A stretch of DNA of 54,329 nucleotides from an uncultured Clostridia bacterium (GCA_944386745.1 CALXCG010000005.1:1-54329); one strand, 5' to 3'; shown: positions 7,709 to 17,599, counted from the first letter of the stretch. Notes: generated from the letters alone by a model not told the origin. Program-made: numbers and translations.

Positions 7709-8485
7709 CTATTCTTTACTATCTGTTTTCTTTGTTGTTGCTTTTTTTGTTGCTGACTTTGTTGCTGTCTTTTTTGTACCTGTCTTATTCGTTGTTGTTT
7801 TTTTGTTTTCTGGTTCTTTATTTTCTTCTTCTTTTTCTTTTTTAATTTCGTCTTTTTTATCTTCTGGTCCGTCTCCATTTAGATAACCTATATTATTTGC
7901 TTGTGCTTCTTTTATATATTGATCTAAATTATCTTCAAAGAAGAATTCTATTCCTGGATCATTTTCATCTTCTTTTTCTTTTCTTGCTTCGTTTTCTTGT
8001 GCTCCATTCATCTGATTATTTTCAATTTTTTCTTCTTTGTCTTTTACTGTTGCTTTTTCTACTATTTGTTCTTCTTTGTTTTCTTTTTCACTTTCTTCTG
8101 GTTCATCAAAGAAAAACTCTATATCATCTTCGCTTTCGTTTTTGTTAGTTTCTTCTTCTTGTTTATCATTTTTAATGTTATCATCTTCTATTTTTTCATT
8201 TTCTGCATCAATATCTTCTTCATTCTCTTTTTCTTCTTCAGAATCAAGTGGCAAGATGATACTATCCTCTGAATCTTTTTGTTCTTGTTTAAAGATGTCT
8301 ACATATTCGTCTTTTTCTTTTTTGATTTGTTTGTTTTTGTTCTTCATTTCTTGCATTGCTGCTTTAGATACTTCTTTTCTTTCTTTTTCAATTCTTCTTT
8401 CTTCTGCTCTTTGACTACTACCACTAAATACTAATATTGCAATTATTAAAATGATTAAAACTAATAAAACAATTACTACACCCAT
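7709..8485 (-). CDS. Single-pass membrane protein with acidic low-complexity domain and Lys/Thr-rich tail
   Basis: 258 residues, start at 8485 with RBS GGAGG. Residues 4-21 form one transmembrane helix, followed by a basic coiled-coil-like segment (to about 60). A long Glu/Asp/Asn/Lys-rich region with repeated DDIEFFFDEPEE and DPGIEFFFEDN motifs follows (about 118 and 175). The C-terminus (about 225-258) is built from KKTATKSATKKATTKK-like repeats resembling histone H1 or nucleoid-associated tails. No enzymatic domain is visible. It is probably co-transcribed with the flavoprotein and yigZ. I do not recognise the family; the tail suggests nucleic-acid or polyanion contact. Confidence 0.7.
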   Translation of the reverse strand: MGVVIVLLVLIILIIAILVFSGSSQRAEERRIEKERKEVSKAAMQEMKNKNKQIKKEKDEYVDIFKQEQKDSEDSIILPLDSEEEKENEEDIDAENEKIEDDNIKNDKQEEETNKNESEDDIEFFFDEPEESEKENKEEQIVEKATVKDKEEKIENNQMNGAQENEARKEKEDENDPGIEFFFEDNLDQYIKEAQANNIGYLNGDGPEDKKDEIKKEKEEENKEPENKKTTTNKTGTKKTATKSATKKATTKKTDSKE

Positions 8486-8591
8486 TTTTTATCCTCCGTT
8501 TCAATTTTTTATTATTATATATCAAATTTATATATTTTTCTATCTTTATGCAATATTTTTTTTAATTATATTTTAATTAATTCGAATTAGA

Positions 8592-9842
8592 CTATGTATT
8601 TTCCATAAATTCAACTGCTTTCATTATTCCTAATTTTCCATATTCATATGTTAATCCACCTTGCATGTATGCAATGTATGGTTCTCTTATTGGTCCATCA
8701 CAACTAAGTTCTATTGTTGATCCTTGTGTAAATGTTCCAGCAGCCATAATTACTTTATCTTCATATCCTCCCATATCTCCTGGGTATGGAACTATATCTG
8801 AATCGATTGGAGAACCGCTTTGAATTCCTTGACAAAATTTAATTAGTTTATCTTCTTCTCCTAAATGTATAGTTTGAACTATATCTGCCCTTTTCTCATT
8901 ATATTTTGGTTCTACATTGTATCCTAGTTTTTCTAACATACAACTTGCAAAGACTGCTGTTTTTAAACTACTTGCAACAACACTTGGTGCAAAAAATATT
9001 CCTTTTATAAATAACGGATTTTGGTTTAATGATGGCCCTATTTCTTTTCCAATTCCTGGTGCTGTTAATCTTTCTGCACATAGCTCGATTAATTTTTTCT
9101 TTCCAGAAATGTATGCACCAGATGTTGCTATTCCTGCTCCTAAATTTTTCATTAGAGACCCTACTATAATGTCTGCTCCTACTTCAGTTGGTTCTTTTTC
9201 TTCTACAAATTCTCCATAACAGTTATCTATCATTATTATTACATCTGTATTTACTTTTCTAATTTCTTTTATTATTTTTTCTATTTTATCAATATTTATA
9301 CTTTTTCTCGTTGAATACCCTCTTGATCTTTGGATTTCCACAAGTTTTACATTATTTGTGGATAATCTTTCTTTTATTTTTTCATAGTCAAAGTCATTGT
9401 TTATTAAATCTATTTGTTCATAGTTTATGCCATATGCTTTTAATGAACTATCGCTTTTCTCTTTTCCTATTCCTATTACTGTTTGTAATGTGTCATATGG
9501 TTCTCCTGAAATGCTTAGCATTGTGTCATTTGGACGTAATAGTGCTGATAATGTTACTGCTAATGCATGTGTTCCTGAAATTAGTTGTGCTCTAACTAGA
9601 CTGTCTTCTGTTTTGAATATGTGACTATATATTTCTTCTATTTTGTCTCTTCCTGGCTCATCTATTCCATATCCTGTATATGAATTTAGATGTTGTTCTT
9701 GTAAATGGCATTCTTGGAATGCCTCTAATACTTTTTTACTGTTTATTTCACATATTTTGTTTATTTCTTTTACTATTGGCTCTATTTCTATTTCTACTTT
9801 TTCTTTTAGTTCTTGTAAGTTTTGTTTCATTATAAATCTCAT
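8592..9842 (-). CDS. PLP-dependent aluminium-resistance / methionine-gamma-lyase-like protein
   Basis: 416 residues of a fold-type I PLP enzyme. QLISGTHALAVTLSALLRPND and the cofactor-lysine region GSLMKNLGAG (about 230) match the family annotated as aluminium resistance protein or methionine gamma-lyase family (YnbB type). The reaction is probably C-S lyase chemistry on sulfur amino acids, unproven for this branch. Start: ATG 9842 lies almost on the RBS (AAAGGAAGG, 1 nt away), while the in-frame ATG at 9830 is 13 nt away, so the true start is uncertain by four codons. It is followed on the minus strand by a 106-bp gap. Confidence 0.85.
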   Translation of the reverse strand: MRFIMKQNLQELKEKVEIEIEPIVKEINKICEINSKKVLEAFQECHLQEQHLNSYTGYGIDEPGRDKIEEIYSHIFKTEDSLVRAQLISGTHALAVTLSALLRPNDTMLSISGEPYDTLQTVIGIGKEKSDSSLKAYGINYEQIDLINNDFDYEKIKERLSTNNVKLVEIQRSRGYSTRKSINIDKIEKIIKEIRKVNTDVIIMIDNCYGEFVEEKEPTEVGADIIVGSLMKNLGAGIATSGAYISGKKKLIELCAERLTAPGIGKEIGPSLNQNPLFIKGIFFAPSVVASSLKTAVFASCMLEKLGYNVEPKYNEKRADIVQTIHLGEEDKLIKFCQGIQSGSPIDSDIVPYPGDMGGYEDKVIMAAGTFTQGSTIELSCDGPIREPYIAYMQGGLTYEYGKLGIMKAVEFMENT

Positions 9843-9855
9843 TCCTTCCTTTGGT

Positions 9856-9903
9856 CAGTTTGGGGACAGGTTCGGACTGACCATTTTTGGTTACTTTGGG
9901 GAC
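9856..9903. repeat. Divergent GGGGAC repeat with inverted arms
   Basis: GGTCAG and CTGACC flank TTTGGGGACAGGTTCGGA, followed by a second TTTGGGGACGCC block. It looks like a diverged relative of the GGGACGG repeat family found elsewhere in the window. It lies just upstream of the PLP enzyme gene. Confidence 0.5.
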
Positions 9904-10050
9904 GCCACTTCATTTTATTCTATTTTTGTCCTGCTTATTATTTTACAACAGTTTCTCTGTTTTTTCAAGAAATTGAGTTCTTTAATATATTTAATTTTCT
10001 TTATTTCTATATATTTTTAATTTGCAACTAAACAAATTTGCATACAATTT

Positions 10051-10090
10051 AAAATTGAGAATGTATTTTAATTAATACTTTCTCAATTTT
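10051..10090. terminator. Terminator after the thioester/Cna-B adhesin gene
   Basis: A 17-bp stem AAAATTGAGAATGTATT / AATACTTTCTCAATTTT with one mismatch and a 6-nt loop. It lies 20 bp past the stop codon of the minus-strand adhesin gene. It is symmetrical and could also act on the plus strand. Confidence 0.7.
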
Positions 10091-10098
10091 TAAAACGA

Positions 10099-10120
10099 TT
10101 TGGCACGTCCCTAAATGACG
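10099..10120. repeat. Half-copy of the GGGACxTGCC repeat at the adhesin stop codon
   Basis: GATTTGGCACGTCCCTAAAT on the plus strand matches the arms of the inverted element at 24770-24899 (AATTTGGCGTGTCCCT). The TAG stop of the adhesin gene is part of this sequence (TTTAGGGACGTGCC on the minus strand). Confidence 0.6.
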
Positions 10121-13100
10121 AATTTCTTAATTAAGATTATTCCTCCTGCAAGTGTGATTAAGACTATTCCACCTAACATGAAATATGTTCTTGCTGCTCC
10201 TGTGCTTATTGATATCATTACTGGCGCGTCATCTATGTCATCTTCTCCTTCTTTTTGGTTATCTGGTGTTGAGTCTCTATCTGGGATATCATATTCGTTG
10301 TCATCTTCTGATATTTCTGCTATATTTGTCATTACTCCCATGTTGTTTTGATCATTTATCCATGTTAAGACTACTTCTACTTCTGTGTACTCTCCCGGCT
10401 GTAATAAGATGTCTTCTGTTAATGTTGTTGATATTACATTATTTCCTTCATCTGTCCATCCTGGGTTATCTGCTGGATCAAATCTTAATCCTTCTGGCAC
10501 ATAGTCTGTTATTTCTTTTACATATCCAGGTATGTCACCTTCGTTTGTTACTCTGATTTTGTATCTGAATTTTACTATTACATCATTGATATTTTTTCTG
10601 TATAACTCTACTTTTACTATTTCTTCTGGATCATCATATGGTCCGTGTCCTGTTGCTGTTACTGTTTCTTTTCCGTTTTCTATTACTATTGCTTCTGTTA
10701 CCCATTTTCTTAATGCTAAATCAAATTCTTTTACTATTACTTTTTCAAAATCGTCATCATCTTGTTGTCCTGGTATGTATTCTCCTGTTTCATCACCTTT
10801 ATATCCTGGTAAGTCTTCATCATTTGGAAGTTCTACATTATCAATTTCTGAATCTCTATCTATTGCTTCTTCTTTTTCGTCATCTTGGTTTTCTGTAATG
10901 TCTGCTATATTTGTTATGTTTTCATTTGTTGGTGCACTTTCTATTACTCTACACATTACAGGTACTTCTTGATATGATAGTTCATATTCTCCTTCTTCAT
11001 TTAATACTGGTTTATTTATTAAACTATTTTCTAAGTATCTTGTTGTTAATGTTCTTCCGTCGTCAAGAACTTCCCATCCATATTGATCATTGAATTCTCC
11101 ATCTACATATTCTAAGTATGGTGGTAAATGGTCTTTTATTTCAGCTGCATAACCATCAATATCACCTTCATTATATACTCTTAGCATATATATTACTATG
11201 TCATTTTTTTGTACTAATACTGGTTCTTTTGTATGGTTATATATTGCTGTTGTAATTAGATTTCCTTCTTCATCTTCTGTATTTAGTAATGATGTGTCTA
11301 CTACTGGTTCTCTTGTATATGAGCCATCTTCATTTCTTAGATATTCATCTTCTTCTATTGTTTGGTCATTACTTACTGCTATGATGAATTTTCTTAGTGC
11401 TAAGTCAAATTCTTTTACTATTACTTTTTCGAAGTCGTCATCATCTTCTTGTCCTGGTATATATTCATCGCCATTTTCTATTTCATCATCTTTATATATT
11501 GGTCTTTCTTCTCCTATTGGCTCTTCAAATCCTCCATCTGGTGTTGAATCTCTGTCATCTGTTTCGTCTCCATTTTTGTCTGCATCTTCTGTTATTTGTG
11601 CTAGGTTTGTTATTTTCCAATCTCTTTTTGCTGTGTCTTTTACTTTACATGCTATTTGTACTTCTTTATAGTATAATGGTTCTTCTTCATTTACTCTTGT
11701 TTCGTCAAATGCTTCTATTAGGTTTTGTCTTTCTTGTGTTTCTTTTTCTTTTGATAAGTAATCTGTTGTTACTCTATTTCCTTCTATTGTCCATTCATAT
11801 TGTTCATTAATTGGATGGTTTGGTAAAAATTCTAGTTCGTCTGGTAAGTAGTCTGTTATCTCCTCAGCATATCCTGAAAGTTCTGATTCGTTATATACTC
11901 TTATTGTGTAGATTACTGTATCACCTTTTCTTACTTCTACTGGCTCTTTTGTATGATTGTATGTTGCTGTAGTGGCTTTGTTTCCATCTGTACCTACTGT
12001 ATTTAGCTGACTTGCATCTACTACTGGGGCTCTTGAATATGAGCCATCTTCATTTCTTAAGTATTCATCTTCTTCTATGTTTTCATCTCTACTTACTGCT
12101 ACAATGAATTTTCTTAATGCTAAGTCAAATTCTTTTTTTACGTTTTCTACTGTTATTGTTATTTTTCCTGTTGTTTTATCTATTGTTACTGGTATGTCTT
12201 GTGTTATTGTTGCTCCTGTGCTGTCTTTTACTACCATTGTTGTGTTTTCAGTATCTATTACATATTTTCCATTTTCTACTTTTTTTGCTACCTCTAATTC
12301 TATTGTTCCATCAAATTTGTTATATGTGTCTGGACCTGTTGTTTCTTTTATTACATAACTATCTTTTGTTGCTGTTCCCGTTATCTCAGTTGTTCCTAAG
12401 TTTAATATTCCATCTGTATTTGTTGGTGTTTTGTCTTCTCCATTTACATTAAATACTGCTCCTGTTAGTGGTAAATTCGTTTCTCCATCTACTTTTACTA
12501 TTTCTAGTTCATAATTTCCCGTTATTTTTTCATTATCTACTGTTATTGTTATTTTTCCTGTTGTTTTATTTATTGTTACTGGAATATTTTCAGTTATTGT
12601 TGCCCCTGTGCTGTCTTTTACTACCATTGTTGTGTTTTCAGTGTCTACTACATATCTTGCATTTTCTATTTTCTTTGCTACATTTAACTCTATACTTCCT
12701 GTAAATTTGTTATATCCTTCTGGCGAAGTTGTTTCTTTGATTGTATATGTGTCTGGTGTTGAAGTATTTTTTATTTGGATTGTTCCTATATTTACTACTC
12801 CACTTGTATTTGTTGCTGTTTTGTCTTCTCCATTTACATTAAATATTGCTCCAGCTAATTTTGCTCCTGAATTTTCATCTTGTTTTACTATTTCTAATTC
12901 ATATTCTCCTTCTAAATCTGGTATTTCAATTTCTAATTTTCCTGGTAATGAGATTTCTTCTTTTTCTGGTATTGCTATTGGTTGTTCATCTTTTTTTGAG
13001 CTATTAGTCCATAATGTAAAATTCATTTCATCATAGCTTATATTGATTTCTACACTTACTGTCTTTTTCAATGTTGATTCTAGTGGTAGTGAGATATAGA

Positions 13101-14115
13101 AATCTTGTCCTATTAAATCTGCAATTGTTGTTCCTGTTGATACTGGACTCTTATCTTTATTTAGTAAGATATAGTTATTAGTCGCTACATTATCTATTTT
13201 TGTTATAAATTCTAATTTATATGCTTTTATATTGTTTTCTGTTATATGAATTGGTCCTATTATTGTTCTTGAGCCTTGAATTTCATAATTTAGTGACTTT
13301 GTGTCTAATTGTATAGGTGCTTTTGTTTGATTTGCTAAATTATCATATTCTGGAGCATTTGCTATGGCAGTTCTTATTAAATAATTATATAAGTTTTCTG
13401 CTTGAGTTTGTCTCATTCTTCCTTCATTAGTTCCTATGTTATAATCTGACAAACTAGTATATGATGTTCCATTGGTTGTATAATCAAGCCATCCAGATTT
13501 ATTGTATTGGTCATATATTGCTGCTTCTCCATAGTTTGTAAAATACCATAACGCTGCTTGTTGTACAGATTCTATATCATCATTAGTTAATTGATAGTTA
13601 TATATATTAGCTGTTGCTGCACTTAATAAGTTTTGTTTGTACGATATATCTGATACTCCATCAAAATAGAACAAGTCTAATGCTGCTAATATAGCACTAT
13701 ATTGGTTTATAGTTGTTCCTCCGTCAAGAGTTATCTTTCCTTCAACTAAATTTTTTAGTATATCATTTTCTCTTCCTATACTTGTTTTTTCAGTTTTCAT
13801 ATCATAAAAGACATTGTATGTTGCTTTTTTATCTACATTTTCGAATCCAACCCCAGCTTTTAAACAGTATATATTATTTTCAGAGTATGAGCTAGATGTT
13901 TCGCTTTGATATTGAATTAAATTCCAGATTTTAGCTCCTCCAGAGTTTGGATCTCCTATTGCATATCCAAATCCACTCTCAAGTTTTAGTTCTGTAATTC
14001 CTATGTATTTAGGATTATTGTTTGCATCTGTTGCTAATGAAAGTGTATTTAGTCCTAAAATAGTTGCTATTATTAAATTTAAAACTATAATAATTTTTGT
14101 TTTTAAATTTTTCAT
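10111..14115 (-). CDS. Large surface adhesin: thioester domain, Cna-B repeats, three DUF11-like repeats
   Basis: 1334 residues when started at ATG 14115. That start has RBS GAGGGG 9 nt upstream; the in-frame ATG 33 bp earlier sits next to the -10 box and lacks an RBS. Order: signal peptide (1-28); thioester domain with Cys84 in NIYCLKAGVGF and Gln186 in QAALW, the pair that forms an internal Cys-Gln thioester for covalent host binding; a linker domain; two Cna-B-type repeats (GNYELEIVK...GAVFNVNGEDKT, KETT); three repeats each opening KEFDLALRK and containing VIYTIRVYNE and DYLPDEL. Pro/Asp/Glu-rich spacers separate them. The C-terminus is a hydrophobic helix ending KKFVI with no LPXTG; ISTG just before it could be a variant sorting signal. 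Confidence 0.88.
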   Translation of the reverse strand: MKNLKTKIIIVLNLIIATILGLNTLSLATDANNNPKYIGITELKLESGFGYAIGDPNSGGAKIWNLIQYQSETSSSYSENNIYCLKAGVGFENVDKKATYNVFYDMKTEKTSIGRENDILKNLVEGKITLDGGTTINQYSAILAALDLFYFDGVSDISYKQNLLSAATANIYNYQLTNDDIESVQQAALWYFTNYGEAAIYDQYNKSGWLDYTTNGTSYTSLSDYNIGTNEGRMRQTQAENLYNYLIRTAIANAPEYDNLANQTKAPIQLDTKSLNYEIQGSRTIIGPIHITENNIKAYKLEFITKIDNVATNNYILLNKDKSPVSTGTTIADLIGQDFYISLPLESTLKKTVSVEINISYDEMNFTLWTNSSKKDEQPIAIPEKEEISLPGKLEIEIPDLEGEYELEIVKQDENSGAKLAGAIFNVNGEDKTATNTSGVVNIGTIQIKNTSTPDTYTIKETTSPEGYNKFTGSIELNVAKKIENARYVVDTENTTMVVKDSTGATITENIPVTINKTTGKITITVDNEKITGNYELEIVKVDGETNLPLTGAVFNVNGEDKTPTNTDGILNLGTTEITGTATKDSYVIKETTGPDTYNKFDGTIELEVAKKVENGKYVIDTENTTMVVKDSTGATITQDIPVTIDKTTGKITITVENVKKEFDLALRKFIVAVSRDENIEEDEYLRNEDGSYSRAPVVDASQLNTVGTDGNKATTATYNHTKEPVEVRKGDTVIYTIRVYNESELSGYAEEITDYLPDELEFLPNHPINEQYEWTIEGNRVTTDYLSKEKETQERQNLIEAFDETRVNEEEPLYYKEVQIACKVKDTAKRDWKITNLAQITEDADKNGDETDDRDSTPDGGFEEPIGEERPIYKDDEIENGDEYIPGQEDDDDFEKVIVKEFDLALRKFIIAVSNDQTIEEDEYLRNEDGSYTREPVVDTSLLNTEDEEGNLITTAIYNHTKEPVLVQKNDIVIYMLRVYNEGDIDGYAAEIKDHLPPYLEYVDGEFNDQYGWEVLDDGRTLTTRYLENSLINKPVLNEEGEYELSYQEVPVMCRVIESAPTNENITNIADITENQDDEKEEAIDRDSEIDNVELPNDEDLPGYKGDETGEYIPGQQDDDDFEKVIVKEFDLALRKWVTEAIVIENGKETVTATGHGPYDDPEEIVKVELYRKNINDVIVKFRYKIRVTNEGDIPGYVKEITDYVPEGLRFDPADNPGWTDEGNNVISTTLTEDILLQPGEYTEVEVVLTWINDQNNMGVMTNIAEISEDDNEYDIPDRDSTPDNQKEGEDDIDDAPVMISISTGAARTYFMLGGIVLITLAGGIILIKKFVI

Positions 14116-14152
14116 GTTTGTATTCCCCTCTAATATATAATATTTCATTAGT

Positions 14153-14181
14153 ATTATATCATTTGGAAATATTCATGTCTA
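14153..14181 (-). promoter_or_regulatory. Promoter of the adhesin gene
   Basis: Minus strand TAGACA (14181-14176), 17-bp spacer, TATAAT (14158-14153). It gives a leader of about 30 nt to the ATG at 14115, which supports that start over the upstream ATG at 14148. Confidence 0.65.
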
Positions 14182-14301
14182 TGTTTAAATTTTTCCTATA
14201 TATTATTACTCTTTTTAGTCCTTACGGTTTTTGATATTTCTTCTTTTATTACATTTATATTTTATTTTTTTTACAATTGAAATGAGATAAAAATTTAATA
14301 T

Positions 14302-16410
14302 TTATTTTTTTGCTGACTTCTTTTTAGTAGAGCTTTTTTTACTTGTTTCCTTCTTGCTTGACGTTTTTGGGGTAGTTTTTTTCTTTGTTTCTTTTGATCC
14401 AGTAAATTCTTGTGTTTCTTCTGGCTTCCACTTTTCGCCTCTTTTAGGTTTGTTCCATGAAATATAATCACAAGATTTAGGATTATTTTCACAAATATAG
14501 TAATTTCTTTTTCTTTTTGTTTTTCTAACTTGTACTTTTCCGCCACATTTAGGACATGGCACATCTATTGTTTCTACGATTGGCTTTGTATTTTTACATT
14601 CTGGATAGCCTGGACATGCTAAGAATTTTCCATATCTTCCATATTTATATACCATCATTCTTCCACATTTTTCACATGGTATATCAGATACTTCATCTAC
14701 TAATTCAACATGTTCTAATTCTTTTTCTACTTTTTCTATTTCTTTTTCAAAAGGTCCATAGAATTCTCTAATCATTTTTTTCCATGATTCTTTTCCTTCT
14801 GCAATCTCATCAAATTCATTTTCTATTTTTGCTGTAAATTCTACATTTATTACATCACCAAAATTTTCTGTTAGCAATTTATTTACTATTTTTCCTAATT
14901 CCGTAGGGATTAATTGTTTTTGTTCTTTTTCTATATATCTCCTTTCTAATATTGTAGTGATTGTTGGAGAATATGTACTTGGTCTACCTATTCCTTTTTC
15001 TTCTAATGCTTTAACTAGACTTGCTTCTGTATATCTTGGTGGTGGTTCAGTAAAGCTTTGTTTTGGGTTTATTTTTTCTAACTTAACTTCTTGTTTTTCT
15101 TTTAAATCTGGTAACATTCCTTCTATTTCTTGCTCTTTTTTGTCTGTTCCTTCAACATAAAGTTTCATAAATCCTTCAAATTTTATTCTTTGTCCATTTG
15201 CTTTAAATGTGTATTCATTTGCATCAATTGTTACTGCCATTGTATCATATACTGCTGCTGCCATTTGGCTTGCCATAAAACGATTATATATTAATTTATA
15301 TAATTTATATTGGTCTTTTGTTAATGATTCTTTTATTGCATCTGGTTCTAAATCACTATATGTTGGTCTTATACCTTCATGTGCATCTTGTGAGTCCTTT
15401 CCAGTTTTATAATATCTATTTTCATAGTATTTTTCTCCATATGTTCCTACTATGTGTTCTTTTGCTGCTTTTCTTGCTTCTTCTGAAATTCTTGTTGAGT
15501 CTGTTCTCATGTATGTGATTAGACCGACTGTGCCTTTTTCTGGTATTTTTACTCCTTCATATAGCCCTTGTGCAATTGACATTGTCTTTTTTAATGTAAA
15601 TCCTAATTTTCTTGATGCTTCTTGTTGCATTGTACTTGTTGTAAATGGTGGTGCTGGTGTTCTTTTTCTTTCTCCTTTTTTTACTTCTTTTATTATATAT
15701 TTTGCTTTTTCAATATCTTTTAAAATTTTATCTGCTTCTTCTTTTGAATGTATCTCTAATTTTTTGCCATTTTTTCCATAAAATCTTGCTTCAAAGTCTT
15801 TTTTACTTTCTTCATCTAATAAATCTACATATATATTCCAATATTCTTCTGGTATGAATTTTTCGATTTCTTCTTCTCTGTCAACAATCAATTTTACTGC
15901 TACTGATTGTACTCTTCCTGCAGATAACCCTCTTTTTACTTTTTTCCATAAAACAGGACTCATTTTATATCCAACAATTCTATCTAATACTCTTCTTGCT
16001 TGTTGTGCATCTACTAAGTTTATGTCTATTTCTCTTGGATTTTTTATTGCATTTTGCACTGCTGTTTTTGTTATTTCATTAAATGTAACTCTTGACATCT
16101 TATTTTTATCTTCTGATAAAATATATGCTAAATGCCATGCAATTGCTTCTCCCTCACGGTCGGGGTCAGTTGCAAGATATACTTTTTTTGCTTTTTTTGC
16201 TTCTTGTTTTAATGATTTTATTAAATCTCCTTTTCCTCTTATATTTATATATTCTGGTTCAAAGTCATGTTCTATATCTATTCCCATTTTTGATTTTGGT
16301 AAATCTCTTATATGCCCCATTGAGGCTAGTACTTTGGTACTTCCTCCTAAAAATCTTTTTATTGTATTGGCTTTTGCTGGTGATTCCACTATTACTAATT
16401 TATCCGCCAT
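14302..16410 (-). CDS. topA: DNA topoisomerase I (type IA)
   Basis: 702 residues when started at ATG 16410, which has RBS AAAGGAGG 6 nt upstream; a 13-codon in-frame extension has no RBS. The TOPRIM domain (about 1-140) has VESPAKA and DPDREGEAIAWH (residues 82-93). The catalytic Tyr300 is in GLITYMRTDSTR. C-terminal zinc ribbons CEKCGRMM...CPGYPEC and CPKCGGK...CDY follow (from about 580), then a Lys/Ser/Thr-rich tail. It relaxes negative supercoils behind RNA polymerase. The Lys-rich tail resembles that of other high-processivity TopoI enzymes. Expected neighbours (dprA, comM) lie elsewhere in the window. Confidence 0.97.
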   Translation of the reverse strand: MADKLVIVESPAKANTIKRFLGGSTKVLASMGHIRDLPKSKMGIDIEHDFEPEYINIRGKGDLIKSLKQEAKKAKKVYLATDPDREGEAIAWHLAYILSEDKNKMSRVTFNEITKTAVQNAIKNPREIDINLVDAQQARRVLDRIVGYKMSPVLWKKVKRGLSAGRVQSVAVKLIVDREEEIEKFIPEEYWNIYVDLLDEESKKDFEARFYGKNGKKLEIHSKEEADKILKDIEKAKYIIKEVKKGERKRTPAPPFTTSTMQQEASRKLGFTLKKTMSIAQGLYEGVKIPEKGTVGLITYMRTDSTRISEEARKAAKEHIVGTYGEKYYENRYYKTGKDSQDAHEGIRPTYSDLEPDAIKESLTKDQYKLYKLIYNRFMASQMAAAVYDTMAVTIDANEYTFKANGQRIKFEGFMKLYVEGTDKKEQEIEGMLPDLKEKQEVKLEKINPKQSFTEPPPRYTEASLVKALEEKGIGRPSTYSPTITTILERRYIEKEQKQLIPTELGKIVNKLLTENFGDVINVEFTAKIENEFDEIAEGKESWKKMIREFYGPFEKEIEKVEKELEHVELVDEVSDIPCEKCGRMMVYKYGRYGKFLACPGYPECKNTKPIVETIDVPCPKCGGKVQVRKTKRKRNYYICENNPKSCDYISWNKPKRGEKWKPEETQEFTGSKETKKKTTPKTSSKKETSKKSSTKKKSAKK

Positions 16411-16508
16411 AAAATCCTCCTTTATGCTTTTTCCACTATTTTTCAACATCTTACTTATAGTATTCTAGACTATATCTACACATTTTGCAAGTATTCGAGG
16501 TAATTTTA

Positions 16509-16832
16509 TTATATTTGAATAGCTTTTTTCCACAAATCATATATAATATCTTCAACACTTATTGGTGTAACTTCATTTTTTTTAAATACATTTAAAATTT
16601 CTTCAATCTTTTTTTCGTCATTTGATAAATATGTAATTTCTTTTTCTTCTGTTATCGCATTATTGCTAATGTATTCTGTTTTTATAACTTTAATTCCAAA
16701 CCTTGCTTTTTCACCTTTCATTATTTCATCTTCATTAATTACCTTATAATATTCTAATTTAATTGGATGGTTTATTCCAGCCTCCTTTAATTCTTCTTTT
16801 TTTATAAAAGTGCTTGTATAAAAAATTTTCAA
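16509..16832 (-). CDS. Small hypothetical protein (possibly DUF6514-like)
   Basis: 107 residues with beta-rich sequence, e.g. KLEYYKVINED, FGIKVIKTEYI and a C-terminal helix SVEDIIYDLWKKA. No membrane segment or cysteine. The pattern resembles small clostridial proteins annotated DUF6514, but I am not certain. A sigma-A-like promoter (TTGCAA, 17 bp, TATTAT on the minus strand, about 16884-16912) precedes it, so it is an independent unit about 100 bp upstream of topA. Function unknown. Confidence 0.6.
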   Translation of the reverse strand: MKIFYTSTFIKKEELKEAGINHPIKLEYYKVINEDEIMKGEKARFGIKVIKTEYISNNAITEEKEITYLSNDEKKIEEILNVFKKNEVTPISVEDIIYDLWKKAIQI

Positions 16833-17066
16833 TTGCTTTCCCCTTTCTCTTTTGTTTTGTAGGTTATTATGCCTGCCTTTTAATAATACTATGATTTTCT
16901 AAGGGTTGCAAGAATTTTTCATCGCAAGTTTTGCTATATTATTGTTTAAAATTACATATTTTGATTATATTTTTGTATTTCTTATTTTTTTCTACAAAAT
17001 TATTTAAAATATTTAAAGCTCTTATACATAATATATCGTGTCTTTGAATGTCATATTGTATTGTTT

Positions 17067-17597
17067 TTAGTTGTCTTTTAGTTTTTTCTTATATACTTTA
17101 TAATCATTCATATTTTCTTCAACTAAATCCCAGAATTTTTTTGAATGGTTCATTTCTTTTATGTGACACATTTCATGTAATACCACATATTCAATAACTT
17201 TTTCTTCTTTAGTTGCTAATTTTAAATTTATTGTAATATTTCTTTTACTAGAACAACTTCCCCATGCATATTTTATGTCTTTTATTCTGACTTTATTTGG
17301 CATTACTTTTAATGTTTTTGAATATTTTTCTATGCTTCTTTGTATTACTCTTTTAAGTCTTTCTACATCTTCTGGTTCTATTTTTTCTTCTTGCTTAGGT
17401 TTTTGTTCATATCTTTTGACATTTTCATAAATCCATTTTGATTTTTTATTTATAAATTCTTGTATGTATTTGTCTTTTAGTCTTATTGGTGCTTTAACTA
17501 TTACTTTTCCTTCTTTAATATGTATATACATGTTTTTTATTTTTGATTTTTGCATTGTATATGGTATTTTTTCTCCATTATATTCTATCTCATTCAT
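17067..17597 (-). CDS. YgjP/DUF45-type M48-like metalloprotease
   Basis: 176 residues. The zinc motif HEMCHIKEMNH (about residues 141-151) gives HExxH plus a downstream histidine. GKVIVKAPIRL near the N-terminus and YAWGSCSSKRNITIN before the HExxH are family hallmarks of YgjP-like (SprT-related) peptidases. In other bacteria these genes often accompany DNA metabolism or restriction genes. Its ATG is 2 bp after the stop codon of the Y-family polymerase, so the two are certainly co-transcribed; a DNA-damage link is plausible but not shown. Confidence 0.85.
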   Translation of the reverse strand: MNEIEYNGEKIPYTMQKSKIKNMYIHIKEGKVIVKAPIRLKDKYIQEFINKKSKWIYENVKRYEQKPKQEEKIEPEDVERLKRVIQRSIEKYSKTLKVMPNKVRIKDIKYAWGSCSSKRNITINLKLATKEEKVIEYVVLHEMCHIKEMNHSKKFWDLVEENMNDYKVYKKKLKDN

Positions 17598-17599
17598 TT

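Noticed and set aside
14116-14148. Upstream ATG start for the adhesin
   Set aside because: It sits 5 bp from the -10 box with no RBS. The ATG at 14115 has a GAGGGG RBS and begins a proper signal peptide.
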